A stretch of 64,000 nt of DNA from JAFGFY01 sp964520425. GTDB taxonomy: Bacteria; Desulfobacterota; DSM-4660; Desulfatiglandales; HGW-15. A model generated the notes under the pieces. That model was given only the letters and a program-made list of their open reading frames with translations, had not been told where the DNA came from and ran no database searches. A program made the translations under genes and the position numbers. Shown piece after piece: positions 45,617-54,713 of this stretch; within the stretch, counting starts at the first letter, position 1, and every line of letters starts with the position of its first letter. Location: assembly GCA_964520425.1 (NCBI GenBank), contig CAZFMX010000006.1:1-64000 (forward strand), written 5' to 3'.

Positions 45617-45817
45617 ATGACAACACCACAGCATTGTCCGGGTTTTGAATCCTTCAAGAACCTGAAATCCTTTGACTGCAAATGCCCTAACTGCGGGAAA
45701 GAAAAGGAAATTTTTTCAGACGAATTTGACAAGCCCCATGTCTGCGCCGGATGCGGCGAGGAAATCGATTTTACAAAGTGCAGCATTGGAGGGACTGCCG
45801 CCACTGAAGGGGCATGA
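45617..45817 (+). CDS. small zinc-ribbon-like protein
   Basis: A 66-residue protein with two CxxC pairs, FDCKCPNCGKEKEIF and PHVCAGCGEEIDF, plus extra cysteines near each end. It looks like a zinc ribbon or small rubredoxin-type metal site. ATG 45617 has AAGGAG at 6-nt spacing, better than ATG 45611, which directly touches it. It is the last gene of the oxygen-defence operon. I know no function for it; a role in metal or electron handling is inferred from the cluster. Confidence 0.7.
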   Translation: MTTPQHCPGFESFKNLKSFDCKCPNCGKEKEIFSDEFDKPHVCAGCGEEIDFTKCSIGGTAATEGA

Positions 45818-46011
45818 CCGGACAAGAAGCCCTGTTTTCACTTGATAAATATTTCACAATGTGTCATAAAGCAGGGCATTTATGGTCCAACGAAACTCAA
45901 ATGATCAGTTTTCGGCATAAAAACAGATACAATTCTACATATAAATTAAATAGTTACAGGATTCTCACAATTTAAGATATCTCAAAAATCTTTCCACGAA
46001 GGAGAAGCATA

Positions 46012-47991
46012 ATGGATAATGAGGAAAAGAAAGTCGTAAAAGCCAAAAAAGAACCCAATATCAGAGACTGGACCATCTGTGATTCCACCATCCAGATGCT
46101 GGAGAGGACCAGGAGGGATGGTGTAGAAACGGCCTTTGACCGGGCTGCCAACATGAAGGCCTGCCCTATTGGCGCGGATTCGGCCTGCTGTAAACACTGT
46201 TCCATGGGACCGTGCCGGTTGAACTCCAAAGACCCCTATTCTAAAGTAGGTGTCTGCGGCGCTACCATTGACACTATCGAGGCTAGAAACTTTGCCCGTA
46301 TGGTGGCCAGTGGTGCTGCAGCCCACACGGATCACGGCATGAGTATGCTGGATTTGTTCAGGGAAGTAGTCAATGGGAACATCGAGGAATACTCCATCAA
46401 AGACCCCATCAAACTGGAAGAAGTGGCCAAATCCGTCGGCATCGAGACCGATGGACGTGAGATCAAGGATATTGCCATCGACCTTTACGAAGAACTGGAA
46501 CGGACCTATACCCAGGTGGAAGGTGAAATCCCCTTTGCCCAACGTGTTCCTCCCAAGACCTTAGAGACATGGCGCAAGCACGGGGTTGTCCCCAGGGGAG
46601 CCATGCGTGAAATCATGGAAATCATGCACCGGACCCATATGGGCGTGGATCAGCATTATGAAAACATCACCAAGCAGTGCAGCCGGACGGCCCTGTCAGA
46701 CGGGTGGGGCGGTTCCATGGTGGCGACGGAGATATCCGATATCCTTTTCGGTACCCCTACACCGGTCCGCACGGAAGTGGACATGGGTTGTCTGAAAGAA
46801 GACCAGGTCAACATCATTATCCATGGTCATGAGCCCAACATGTTTGAGTCTGTGCTGGCCTCGGTCAATGATCCCAATCTGATCAAAGCCGCTCAGGACG
46901 CTGGCGCTGCCGGAATCAATCTCCTTGGAATGTGCTGTTCCGGCGCGGAGATGATCTCCCGTCACGGGGTACCCCATGCCGGCAACTTCATGTCTACTGA
47001 AGCTGTTTTAGCTACCGGCGCCGTGGATGCCATGGGTGTGGACGTGCAGTGCATCAAGCAGGGGCTGGCCAAAGTGGCCGATTGCTACCAAACCAAACTT
47101 TTTACCACCAACCCAAGATGCCATATCGAAGGGGTTGAACACATCGAATTCAATGAACATGAACCGAGAGAATGTACAGACGCTATTGTCATGAATGCCA
47201 TCGTTCGCTTCAAGAACAGAAAAGTGGCTATTGAAATTCCGAATATCAAGAGCTTAGGTATTCACGGGTTCTCCCATGAATATATCAATTATATGCTGGG
47301 TGGGACCTTCAGGGCCTCTTATACCCCTTTGAACGACAATATCATCAACGGAAGAATCCGGGGCGTCGCGGGTGTGGTCGGATGCACCAATCCCAGGGTC
47401 AAACAGGACTATGTCCATGTGGAATTGGTCAAAGAACTGATCAAAAACGATGTGCTTGTGGTGCAGACCGGGTGTTCGCAGATTACCCTTGCCAAGAACG
47501 GCTTCTATACACCGGAAGCCGCGCATCTGGCAGGTCCGGGGTTGAAAGAGGTCTGCGAAACCGTTGGTATGCCTCCCGTATTAGGTTGCGGATCCTGTGT
47601 GGATAATAGCCGAATCCTCATCGCGTGCTCGGAGATGGTTCGTGTAGGTGGTCTGGGCGAGTCTATCGCCGATCTACCCGTGGCTGGAGCGGCCCCTGAA
47701 TGGATGAGCGAGAAAGCTATTTCAATCGGTCAATACTTTGTGGCCTCAGGCGTGTTCACTGTCTTCGGGGTCACCTTCCCCATCGTCGAGGAGACCAAGT
47801 TTCATAAACTTCTCTTCGAAGGACTCGAAGAGCAGGGATTTGGAAAATGGGGATTCACGGCAGACCCTCATGAAATGGCCCAGATGATGATTGCACACAT
47901 CGACAAGAAGAGAAAGGCCCTCGGCATTGACAGCGCCAGGGAAAGAGTCTTGGTGGATATGGCTGCCCGGCGCGACATCGAAGCGGCTTAA
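46012..47991 (+). CDS. cooS: anaerobic carbon monoxide dehydrogenase, catalytic subunit
   Basis: A 659-residue Ni-Fe CO dehydrogenase interconverting CO and CO2. The N-terminal cysteines for the D and B clusters are in KACPIGADSACCKHCSMGPC and GVCGAT. C-cluster ligand regions follow: LLGMCCSGAEMISRHG, VVGCTNPRVK, QTGCSQITL and LGCGSCVDNSR; the catalytic Lys region is SEKAISIGQYFV. All appear intact and the length is typical. No cooC, cooF or acetyl-CoA synthase gene lies beside it, so it may serve CO oxidation or detoxification alone. AAGGAG precedes the start, and a terminator follows. Confidence 0.96.
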   Translation: MDNEEKKVVKAKKEPNIRDWTICDSTIQMLERTRRDGVETAFDRAANMKACPIGADSACCKHCSMGPCRLNSKDPYSKVGVCGATIDTIEARNFARMVASGAAAHTDHGMSMLDLFREVVNGNIEEYSIKDPIKLEEVAKSVGIETDGREIKDIAIDLYEELERTYTQVEGEIPFAQRVPPKTLETWRKHGVVPRGAMREIMEIMHRTHMGVDQHYENITKQCSRTALSDGWGGSMVATEISDILFGTPTPVRTEVDMGCLKEDQVNIIIHGHEPNMFESVLASVNDPNLIKAAQDAGAAGINLLGMCCSGAEMISRHGVPHAGNFMSTEAVLATGAVDAMGVDVQCIKQGLAKVADCYQTKLFTTNPRCHIEGVEHIEFNEHEPRECTDAIVMNAIVRFKNRKVAIEIPNIKSLGIHGFSHEYINYMLGGTFRASYTPLNDNIINGRIRGVAGVVGCTNPRVKQDYVHVELVKELIKNDVLVVQTGCSQITLAKNGFYTPEAAHLAGPGLKEVCETVGMPPVLGCGSCVDNSRILIACSEMVRVGGLGESIADLPVAGAAPEWMSEKAISIGQYFVASGVFTVFGVTFPIVEETKFHKLLFEGLEEQGFGKWGFTADPHEMAQMMIAHIDKKRKALGIDSARERVLVDMAARRDIEAA

Positions 47992-48008
47992 TCCTGGACT
48001 GATCCTAA

Positions 48009-48059
48009 ACCCCAATTCATGACCCTTGCATGAGGAAATGAGTTGGGGTTTTTATTTTT
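48009..48059 (+). terminator. rho-independent terminator after cooS
   Basis: ACCCCAA and TTGGGGT arms, with a supporting CAT/ATG pair, enclose a loop of about 25 nt and are followed by TTTTTATTTTT. It starts 18 nt after the cooS stop, showing that cooS ends its transcript here. Confidence 0.8.
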
Positions 48060-48076
48060 GAGCATCTCAAGAAGTT

Positions 48077-49606
48077 ATGACCATTTCCGCTTCCGAGTAT
48101 CATCGTCACACGAGTTACCACCGGAATAAGATGACACCCCATCACCTTGACTGGGAAAACCAACCTAATGTGTTCAAGGACTACCCCGGGCTTACTCCTA
48201 TTGTCTTGCCTTCCAACCTACCCCTTCCGGAACAAAAACTCTCCTCAATCCTTGGAATATCGGACGAGCGAAATACGCTTGAGCAAATAGACTCAGAGAG
48301 CCTTTCCCTCATCCTTCGGCTGACCTCCACCATCACTGCAAAGGCCCGTCATGCAGGTGGTGACTACTTTTTCCGCAGTACCGCCTCAGCCGGCGCGCTC
48401 TACCCTACTGAAATCTATATAGCGACCCATTCCGTGACCGGACTGGATGATGGTCTCTATCATTTTGCCGTCCACCGACATTGTCTCTATCCTTTGCGCG
48501 CTGGAGACCTCTCCGGTTATATTTCGCGGACAACCCAAACGCCGGAAAACAAGCGTCCTACTCTAACCTTTTTTCTAACCGCCATATTCTTCAGGAGCGC
48601 CTGGAAATACCGTGACCGTGCATACCGGTACCATCTCCTTGACACAGGCCATGTCATGGAAAACCTGGTCATGGGCCTTAATGCTCTCAAGCTTTCTCAC
48701 TTTCTGTCCTATGATTTTGATGATGAAAGGGCGAATCATCTATTGGGGCTGGATAAGACAAAGGAGGTCTGTCTGGCCGTAACCCATGTGTACGCCGGCC
48801 ATAATGTTTCCATTTCAGGAGATCAGAAATTAGATTCACTTCCCGATGCGATAAGCTCGGCAAGCCGAGTCTCGGCCAGAGAAATCGATTACCCGATCAT
48901 ACGCGAATTTTATCATTCAGACGCATTAAAAACCCTACAAGCAGCATCTGTGCCTGAAATATTCCAAGGTCCGGGAGTAGCCCCGGAAAACTGGAAGAAG
49001 ACGACTCCCCCTACAACTTGGCCGGAGGTTATGAACTATTCGGAAGCCCTCTACCATCGCCGATCCAAACGAAACTTCGTAAAACAAGCCGTAAGCCGAG
49101 ATTCCCATGCGGCTTTGGTTTCTTCCATCTTAATGAAGACGTCTCCGCTTTCCGCTGAGTCTGCAGGAAATGATCGCTCTCTTTTCGTGGGATTTTTCGT
49201 CGACGATGTGGAAGGTATGGAACCGGGTTTTTATCTTCTGGACTTCGTAAAGAAATCCATTGGTCTCGTCAAACACGGTTTTTTTGCTGAGAGTATGGCC
49301 TATGTCTGTCTCGATCAAATGTGGCTCAAGAACGCTGCCGTTCATTTCCTCTTTCTTGCCAACACGGACCACTTGGATCACATCTGGGGGGCCCGGGGAT
49401 ACCGATATGCTATGCTTGGAGCAGGGCGATTGGGGCAGAGGTTGTATGTCAGTGCCACGGCCATGGGTTTAGGTTGCTGCGGAATCGGGGCATTCTATGA
49501 TGAGGAAGCCGCAAAACTCCTTGGTCTCAAGAAAGCATCGTCTCTTCTATATCTGGTGGCTATAGGCCCGGTCAAATCAACTCCATCGTCACAGGGAGAC
49601 CTTTGA
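48077..49606 (+). CDS. SagB/ThcOx-type double nitroreductase-domain protein
   Basis: A 509-residue protein with two nitroreductase-like flavin domains in tandem (about 75-260 and 325-500). The first has RSTASAGALYPTEIYIA and YRYHLLDTGHVMENLVMGLNAL. The second has HRRSKRNFVKQAVSRDSH, GFFVDDVEGMEPGFYLLD and RYAMLGAGRLGQRLYVSATAMGLGCCGIGAFYDEE. SagB-type enzymes oxidise azoline rings in peptide natural products, but stand-alone tandem forms are common with unknown substrates. No peptide precursor or cyclodehydratase gene is near; cobalamin-uptake genes are. Its last codons and stop lie inside an inverted-repeat element. Confidence 0.85.
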   Translation: MTISASEYHRHTSYHRNKMTPHHLDWENQPNVFKDYPGLTPIVLPSNLPLPEQKLSSILGISDERNTLEQIDSESLSLILRLTSTITAKARHAGGDYFFRSTASAGALYPTEIYIATHSVTGLDDGLYHFAVHRHCLYPLRAGDLSGYISRTTQTPENKRPTLTFFLTAIFFRSAWKYRDRAYRYHLLDTGHVMENLVMGLNALKLSHFLSYDFDDERANHLLGLDKTKEVCLAVTHVYAGHNVSISGDQKLDSLPDAISSASRVSAREIDYPIIREFYHSDALKTLQAASVPEIFQGPGVAPENWKKTTPPTTWPEVMNYSEALYHRRSKRNFVKQAVSRDSHAALVSSILMKTSPLSAESAGNDRSLFVGFFVDDVEGMEPGFYLLDFVKKSIGLVKHGFFAESMAYVCLDQMWLKNAAVHFLFLANTDHLDHIWGARGYRYAMLGAGRLGQRLYVSATAMGLGCCGIGAFYDEEAAKLLGLKKASSLLYLVAIGPVKSTPSSQGDL

Positions 49607-49792
49607 AAAAATGTTCAATTTTGTTCAAGGTCAAAGAAGGCGATAGTTTTAACCCTCCCGATTTTCATCGGGACAGCCAGGAATACATTGAGTATTTCGA
49701 GGATTAATACTTGAGCCTGACGCCGCTTGTCCCGTCATAGCCTTGGGCGACGACGGAAGATTGGAGAAAAGGGGACGTTTTTTAAAGGTCTC
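49596..49792. repeat. MITE-like inverted-repeat element, copy 2
   Basis: A 197-nt element whose ends, GAGACCTTTGAAAAAA and TTTTTTAAAGGTCTC, are inverted copies. Its body matches copy 1 (35706-35869), apart from an insertion of about 32 nt near 49718-49750. The plus-strand stop of the nitroreductase gene (49604-49606) and the minus-strand stop of the ABC gene (49791-49793) both fall in its termini, so it exactly fills the gap between two convergent genes. Confidence 0.78.
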
Positions 49793-50609
49793 ACTGGGCT
49801 GATCCCTTCCCTACCTTCTTCATCTCATCTTCCGTCACCAGAAAGACACAGGGTTTTCCGGAAAGGGGATTCTCTTTGACTACAACAACCGTCTTATAGA
49901 CCTCTTCAATATTCTGATATGTAATCACCTCTTCCGGCCTCCCTTTCTTGGCGATGGAACCATTGTTGAGAAGGACTATTCTTGTGCAGTATTCACTGGC
50001 AAGGTTCAGATCATGAAGTACCATAAGTACGGTCAGATCTAATTCCCGGTTCAACCGGACGATGAGTTCAAGGATCTGCACTTGATGGGCAATGTCCAGA
50101 AAAGAGGTGGGTTCATCAAGCAGGATGATTCGGGGTTCCTGAGCCAAAGCCCTGGCAATATGAACCCTCTGCCTTTCTCCTCCTGAGAGTTCATGAATGG
50201 ATCTCTCTGCCAGTTCGAGGGTGTGGGTCGCTCTTAACGCGTCAAGGGCGACCTCCATATCCCTTTTCCCCTCAAACTGCAGGCGTTTGAGGTGGGGGAA
50301 ACGGCCCATGAGTACGACTTCAAGGGCTGAAAAAGAGAACCTAAAGTAATTCTCCTGAGATACCATGGCAATCTCTCTCGCCACATGAGTTCTCTTGAGA
50401 CCGCCCAACGGGTTTCCTTTGATCAGAATTTCTCCTTCCTGTGGCCTGAGGATCCCATCCAGGATTTTGAGCAGGGTACTCTTTCCCGATCCGTTCGGTC
50501 CCAGTATTCCCAGAATCTCTCCGGATCTTACCTGGAGATCAATCCCCTTGAGGGCCTGTATTCCCCCATATCTGAATCCCACATCTCTCAGTGTCAGGAT
50601 CGGCTCCAT
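49791..50609 (-). CDS. btuD: cobalamin/iron-complex ABC transporter ATPase
   Basis: A 272-residue ATPase of the BtuD/FepC class. Motifs: Walker A GPNGSGKST, Q-loop VSQENYFRF, signature LSGGERQRVHIARAL, Walker B IILLDEPTSFLDI and switch MVLHDLNLA. It overlaps the permease gene by 16 nt. Because the permease, binding protein, cobyric acid synthase and riboswitch-controlled receptor lie upstream on the same strand, the substrate is probably cobalamin or a corrinoid rather than a siderophore. Confidence 0.92.
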   Translation of the reverse strand: MEPILTLRDVGFRYGGIQALKGIDLQVRSGEILGILGPNGSGKSTLLKILDGILRPQEGEILIKGNPLGGLKRTHVAREIAMVSQENYFRFSFSALEVVLMGRFPHLKRLQFEGKRDMEVALDALRATHTLELAERSIHELSGGERQRVHIARALAQEPRIILLDEPTSFLDIAHQVQILELIVRLNRELDLTVLMVLHDLNLASEYCTRIVLLNNGSIAKKGRPEEVITYQNIEEVYKTVVVVKENPLSGKPCVFLVTEDEMKKVGKGSAQ

Positions 50610-51625
50610 TGGCTTCCTTTCCTTCTGAGAAGATAGATGAAAAAGGGCGCGCCCATAAAGGCGGTAATTACCCCTACCGGCAGCTCATTAGGTGAAATGA
50701 TGGTCCTGGCTAGGGTATCGGCAGCAATGAGAAAAGAGGCGCCTCCGAGGGAAGCCACCGGAAACAGAAGCCGATGATCTGAGCCAAAGGCCATTCTGGC
50801 CAAATGGGGGACCATAAGTCCTACAAAACCGATGAGGCCTGAAAAAGCGACAACAAGGCCGATAATGAGCGAAACGAGAAGCAGGCAGATCCTCTTTATT
50901 GTTTCAACCTCCACGCCGAGCTGAAGGGCTGTTTCATCTCCCGCTGTCATAATGTTCAGATGTCGGCTGAAGCTGTAGAGAAAAATGGAGGCAATGATCA
51001 GGACCGGTGCAGCAAAGACAAGTTGGCTATACCGGCTTTGCGAAAGGTCTCCATAGAGCCAATAGAGCATAGAGTGAAGTGTAGAGTCGGTTGCGATGGA
51101 AACAAAGAACATGATGATCGCCCCAAAAAAGGCATTGATCACCACACCAGTGAGGAGTATGGTGGAAGATTCCATGCCCATTTTTCTCGCGCCTATGGTC
51201 ATGAGTAAATAAATGGTCAGCAGGGCCCCCGCAAAAGACATGACGGGAATGCCCAGGCTGAAACTAAGGCCAAAGACGATACCCAATACCGCGCCAAAGG
51301 CCGACCCACTTGAGACACCAAGAATGAAGGGGTCTGCCAGGGGATTACGCAGTATGGCTTGAAAGACAACACCGCCCAATGAGAGAGAAAAACCCACAAG
51401 ACCGGCGAGGATTATTCTGGGGAGTCTGATTTTTAAGATGATAAGCCTTGCGGAATCTTCCACTTGAAGTTTCCCGGAAAACAAACCTATAATCTGGGAT
51501 AGAGAGATCTCGGCGGTACCGAGCAGCAGCGAAACCGCAGCGACCAGCAAGAGAACGGCGCACATTGTCAGACTGAAAAACAGTACTTTGGAATAGCTTA
51601 AGGGGTTTTTTATGGTTGGATTCAT
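50594..51625 (-). CDS. btuC: FecCD/BtuC-type ABC transporter permease
   Basis: A 343-residue inner-membrane permease with about ten helices. FecCD-family landmarks: LPRIILAGLVGFSLSLGGVVFQAILRNPLADPFILGVSSGSAFG, GLIGFVGLMVPHLARMAFGSDHR and ELPVGVITAFMGAPFFIYLL, quoted in parts. It pairs with the ATPase (16-nt overlap) and with the binding protein encoded upstream. A four-helix-bundle gene sits between this gene and btuF, which normally would adjoin. Confidence 0.93.
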   Translation of the reverse strand: MNPTIKNPLSYSKVLFFSLTMCAVLLLVAAVSLLLGTAEISLSQIIGLFSGKLQVEDSARLIILKIRLPRIILAGLVGFSLSLGGVVFQAILRNPLADPFILGVSSGSAFGAVLGIVFGLSFSLGIPVMSFAGALLTIYLLMTIGARKMGMESSTILLTGVVINAFFGAIIMFFVSIATDSTLHSMLYWLYGDLSQSRYSQLVFAAPVLIIASIFLYSFSRHLNIMTAGDETALQLGVEVETIKRICLLLVSLIIGLVVAFSGLIGFVGLMVPHLARMAFGSDHRLLFPVASLGGASFLIAADTLARTIISPNELPVGVITAFMGAPFFIYLLRRKGSQWSRS

Positions 51626-51673
51626 TGGGTGGTCCTAGTGTTCGGTGTTCAGCGTTCAGCCAGTGGAGAGCTG

Positions 51674-52102
51674 CTAGGTCGAACGAGATGATTGATTCGC
51701 CTGTTCTTTCCATCGGTGCTCTGATCCTGGCAAGTGTTTCTCAAGTGATTTCTCCAGACCATTGAGCATGCGAATACACTCTTTGTAACGGCTACGATAT
51801 TCGCTGTAAATAGACGGCTCAATGTAGCCCTTGAGCTTTGCGATGAACAGGTGATGAATAATGGTCTCACCGACTTCGCCTCTGCAACGATTGATCCCTT
51901 CAATCTTATTACGAATATGCCGATCATCATGCTTTTCAGCCAACTGAGCAGGAGAACTGTTTGAAGATCGACGCACCTGAGATCCAAGCTCATAACGTTC
52001 CTCCTGTGGCCACTCGTGAGTCAGATCGCATACCTCAATATGAAGCTCACAGAGTTTGTGATAAACCTCCAGATCCTCTATATCCATATACGTCTTGGCC
52101 AT
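51674..52102 (-). CDS. four-helix bundle protein (IVS-type)
   Basis: A 142-residue helical protein of the four-helix-bundle family: DIEDLEVYHKLCELHIEV, RYELGSQVRRSSNSSPAQLAEK, GEVGETIIHHLFIAKLKGYI. It is inserted between the btuF-like and btuC-like genes. Downstream, at about 51638-51660, a stretch of TTCGGTGTTCAGCGTTCAG, a type of low-complexity sequence also seen near 18700, marks the insertion end. Function unknown; members of the family appear to move as small cassettes. A second member lies at 27365-27721. Confidence 0.88.
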   Translation of the reverse strand: MAKTYMDIEDLEVYHKLCELHIEVCDLTHEWPQEERYELGSQVRRSSNSSPAQLAEKHDDRHIRNKIEGINRCRGEVGETIIHHLFIAKLKGYIEPSIYSEYRSRYKECIRMLNGLEKSLEKHLPGSEHRWKEQANQSSRST

Positions 52103-52190
52103 GATCCCTTCCTATTTTGAACTCGAATCCATGTTTATCGGGGCCGCCTTTTCTTGCTCCCGAAAACTGAACCCTGAACACTTAGTGGAG

Positions 52191-53174
52191 TTAGTCTGCC
52201 CACCCCGCTTCAGGATGAAAAAGTCTGGCCAACGTCTCAAGGCCTTCAACGACCCGTGGTGAAGGTTGGTCAATAATGTCTGGATTGACCAAATGGACCC
52301 GTCCATTCCTTACCGCCGGGATGGTCGTCCATCTCTGCCACTCCGATTTGGCCTCCTCGAACTGCCCATCTCTTTCCATGAAGATAATGATGATGACCTC
52401 AGCCTTCCTTCGAATCACTTCCTCCAGGCTGATTCTGGGATAGGTGATGGGTTCATCTTTTGCGATGTTCTCCCCACCCGCCAATTCAATCAGATTATGA
52501 ATATAGGTGTTCCTGTTTACGGTCATGATGGGTTTCAGATTGATTTGTAGAAATACGAGGGGTTTCTTTCGTCCCCTAATCTTCCCTATTATATCGTTCA
52601 CACGTTTAGACAGCTGCGAAGACAAAGCAGCCCCCTTTTCAGAAATTCCGCACACATGACCCACAGTGGCTACGGTCTCTATAGCCTCCCTCACATTGCG
52701 TGGATTGATAATGAATACCGGTATACCAGCCTCTTCCAGAAGATAGACTTTATCAGCCTCGTTCCCATCCATCGTGCCGATGACCAAGTCAGGGGATAGG
52801 GTGAGGATCTTTTCCACATTCACGTCCACGTAGCTTCCCACTTTTGGCTTATGGGCGGCTTCCGGTGGATAGTAGCTGAACTGGGTCACACCCACCACAC
52901 GATCTCCGAGTCCAAGATAATACAGGGTTTCGGTGATGCTGGGGGCAAGAGAGACGATCCTTTGGGGCTGCCCCTCAAGGGTGATTCTCCGCCCCAAAGC
53001 ATCTACGAACTCCGCGCAAAGTCCGTACCGGACCCAACCCAAAATAATGAGTAGAAATAAAGAAATAAAAGTGGATATTAAGCGTATGTCATTATAGAGA
53101 GATCGAGGATTCAAGGATTCGAGGGGGCAAGGGTCTGTTTTAATCCACATTTCGTTCATATTCATCTCAACCAT
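52191..53174 (-). CDS. btuF: cobalamin-binding periplasmic protein
   Basis: A 327-residue substrate-binding protein. The membrane-targeting hydrophobic segment (FISLFLLIILGWVRYGLC) is preceded by about 30 residues, so the true start may be one of the later ATGs (53165, 53159 or 53150). Mature-domain features of BtuF/FepB: RIVSLAPSITETLYYLGLGDRVVGVTQFSYYP, VEKILTLSPDLVIG and RKAEVIIIIFMERD. It delivers the corrinoid to the BtuC/BtuD pair. It overlaps the cobQ end by 8 nt, so translation is probably coupled. Confidence 0.88.
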   Translation of the reverse strand: MVEMNMNEMWIKTDPCPLESLNPRSLYNDIRLISTFISLFLLIILGWVRYGLCAEFVDALGRRITLEGQPQRIVSLAPSITETLYYLGLGDRVVGVTQFSYYPPEAAHKPKVGSYVDVNVEKILTLSPDLVIGTMDGNEADKVYLLEEAGIPVFIINPRNVREAIETVATVGHVCGISEKGAALSSQLSKRVNDIIGKIRGRKKPLVFLQINLKPIMTVNRNTYIHNLIELAGGENIAKDEPITYPRISLEEVIRRKAEVIIIIFMERDGQFEEAKSEWQRWTTIPAVRNGRVHLVNPDIIDQPSPRVVEGLETLARLFHPEAGWAD

Positions 53175-54672
53175 TCAATATACTGGATAAAATCCTCTCC
53201 ACATCACAATGGGCTTCAAAGTGCTCCGCCAGACGATCATACTCATATTCTTTTGTCACTCTCCCCTGCTTCGGTCTTTTGGTTTTGAGACCCTTGGCCT
53301 TCCTTATACGGTTGAGGTAATCCCCTCTGAATCCCGGCAGATCAAACAGACCATGAAGATAGGTCCCGGAAATCAGACCTCCATTCAGACTAAAGCCATC
53401 CTGCCAACTCTTCTTCTCCCCCTGCTTGCCAATCTTCAGGAAGGGCTCCCCAACGTCTTTCTGAACGCGGCTCCTGCCCATATGGATCTCATAACCCTTA
53501 ACCCGCTTTCCGTTCGTCAAGCAGGTCCCAACAACTTTGCGGACGACCTTTTCTTTTTCCAGAGTCGTTATTATCGGAAGGAGATCAAGGCCTGAGACCT
53601 CTTTTAGATCCGATTCCACGCCGTATGGATCCTTGATCTTCTTTCCCATAATCTGGTATCCGCCACATATGCCAAGAACCCTTTTACCGTCCCTTGAGAA
53701 TCGTTCTACGGCCTTTTTCCAACCCATTCTGGATAACCAAACAGCATCTTCCATCGCGTTCTTGGTACCGGGAATGATCATACAGTCATAGTCATCGCTG
53801 AGCTCTTTCGGTCTGAAAACGTAGTTGACGATGACGTCCTTCTCCTGCTCAAGAATCTCAAGATCCGTGAAATTGGATATGGCCGGGAGTCTGAGTACGG
53901 CAATGTTTACGGTCTTTGGTCCTATGGATCTGGGAGGCCTCTTATCCTCCTGCACTGAAACAGAGTCCTCGGAATCGATTCGGATATCATGGAAAAAGGG
54001 CACCAGACCTAAGACGGGTTTTCCCGTCTTATTCTCTATGTATTCGATTCCATCGGAAAATAAACGGGGATCACCCCGGAACTTATTGATCAGAAACCCT
54101 ATGGTCAATCCCTTTTCCTTTTTTGTCATCAGATTGTAGGTTCCGATGATCTGGGCAAAGACACCGCCTTTGTCAATATCCGCCACCAGAACACACGGCA
54201 CATTAAACTGCTTAGCCAACGGAAGATTAACCAGATCATTGTCTTTGAGATTCATCTCACAACAGCTTCCAGCCCCTTCCATGACAATGATATCATAATA
54301 TGAAACCAATCGCTGATAGGATGCCGTCACGGCCTTTTTCAGCATAGGTTTGATGGCATAGTAATCCATAGTATCCATCTCTCCAAAGACCTTCCCGTGC
54401 AAAACAATCTGGGAATCCATACCCGTAGAGGGTTTCAGGAGGATGGGATTCATATGCACAGATGGCGGCACACCGGCCGCTTCTGCCTGGGTCACCTGAG
54501 CCCGTCCGATCTCACCCCCTTCCATGGTGACATAGGAGTTGTTGGACATATTCTGGGCCTTAAAAGGAGTCACTTTATAACCCCTCCTCTTGAGTAACCG
54601 GCAAAAGGCCGTGACGGCAATGGACTTGCCCACGTCACTCCCGGTTCCCAGAAACATCAGTGGCCTACTCAT
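53167..54672 (-). CDS. cobQ: cobyric acid synthase
   Basis: A 501-residue enzyme that amidates four side chains of adenosyl-cobyrinic a,c-diamide using glutamine and ATP. The N-terminal P-loop domain starts MFLGTGSDVGKSIAVTAFCR and has FKAQNMSNNSYVT. The C-terminal glutaminase-like domain has RVLGICGGYQIMGKKI, with the catalytic Cys, and later GTYLHGLFD with the His. It implies corrinoid amidation, for new synthesis or salvage. It is in one minus-strand run with the btu genes. Confidence 0.95.
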   Translation of the reverse strand: MSRPLMFLGTGSDVGKSIAVTAFCRLLKRRGYKVTPFKAQNMSNNSYVTMEGGEIGRAQVTQAEAAGVPPSVHMNPILLKPSTGMDSQIVLHGKVFGEMDTMDYYAIKPMLKKAVTASYQRLVSYYDIIVMEGAGSCCEMNLKDNDLVNLPLAKQFNVPCVLVADIDKGGVFAQIIGTYNLMTKKEKGLTIGFLINKFRGDPRLFSDGIEYIENKTGKPVLGLVPFFHDIRIDSEDSVSVQEDKRPPRSIGPKTVNIAVLRLPAISNFTDLEILEQEKDVIVNYVFRPKELSDDYDCMIIPGTKNAMEDAVWLSRMGWKKAVERFSRDGKRVLGICGGYQIMGKKIKDPYGVESDLKEVSGLDLLPIITTLEKEKVVRKVVGTCLTNGKRVKGYEIHMGRSRVQKDVGEPFLKIGKQGEKKSWQDGFSLNGGLISGTYLHGLFDLPGFRGDYLNRIRKAKGLKTKRPKQGRVTKEYEYDRLAEHFEAHCDVERILSSILNG

Positions 54673-54713
54673 TCAAAACCTCCCATGAAATCCCGCCAGA
54701 GTCTGGTTTCAGT

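Noticed and set aside
45818..46011. FNR/CRP-like site upstream of cooS (TTGATAAATATTTCA)
   Set aside because: Only one half-site fits; the other half departs too far from consensus.
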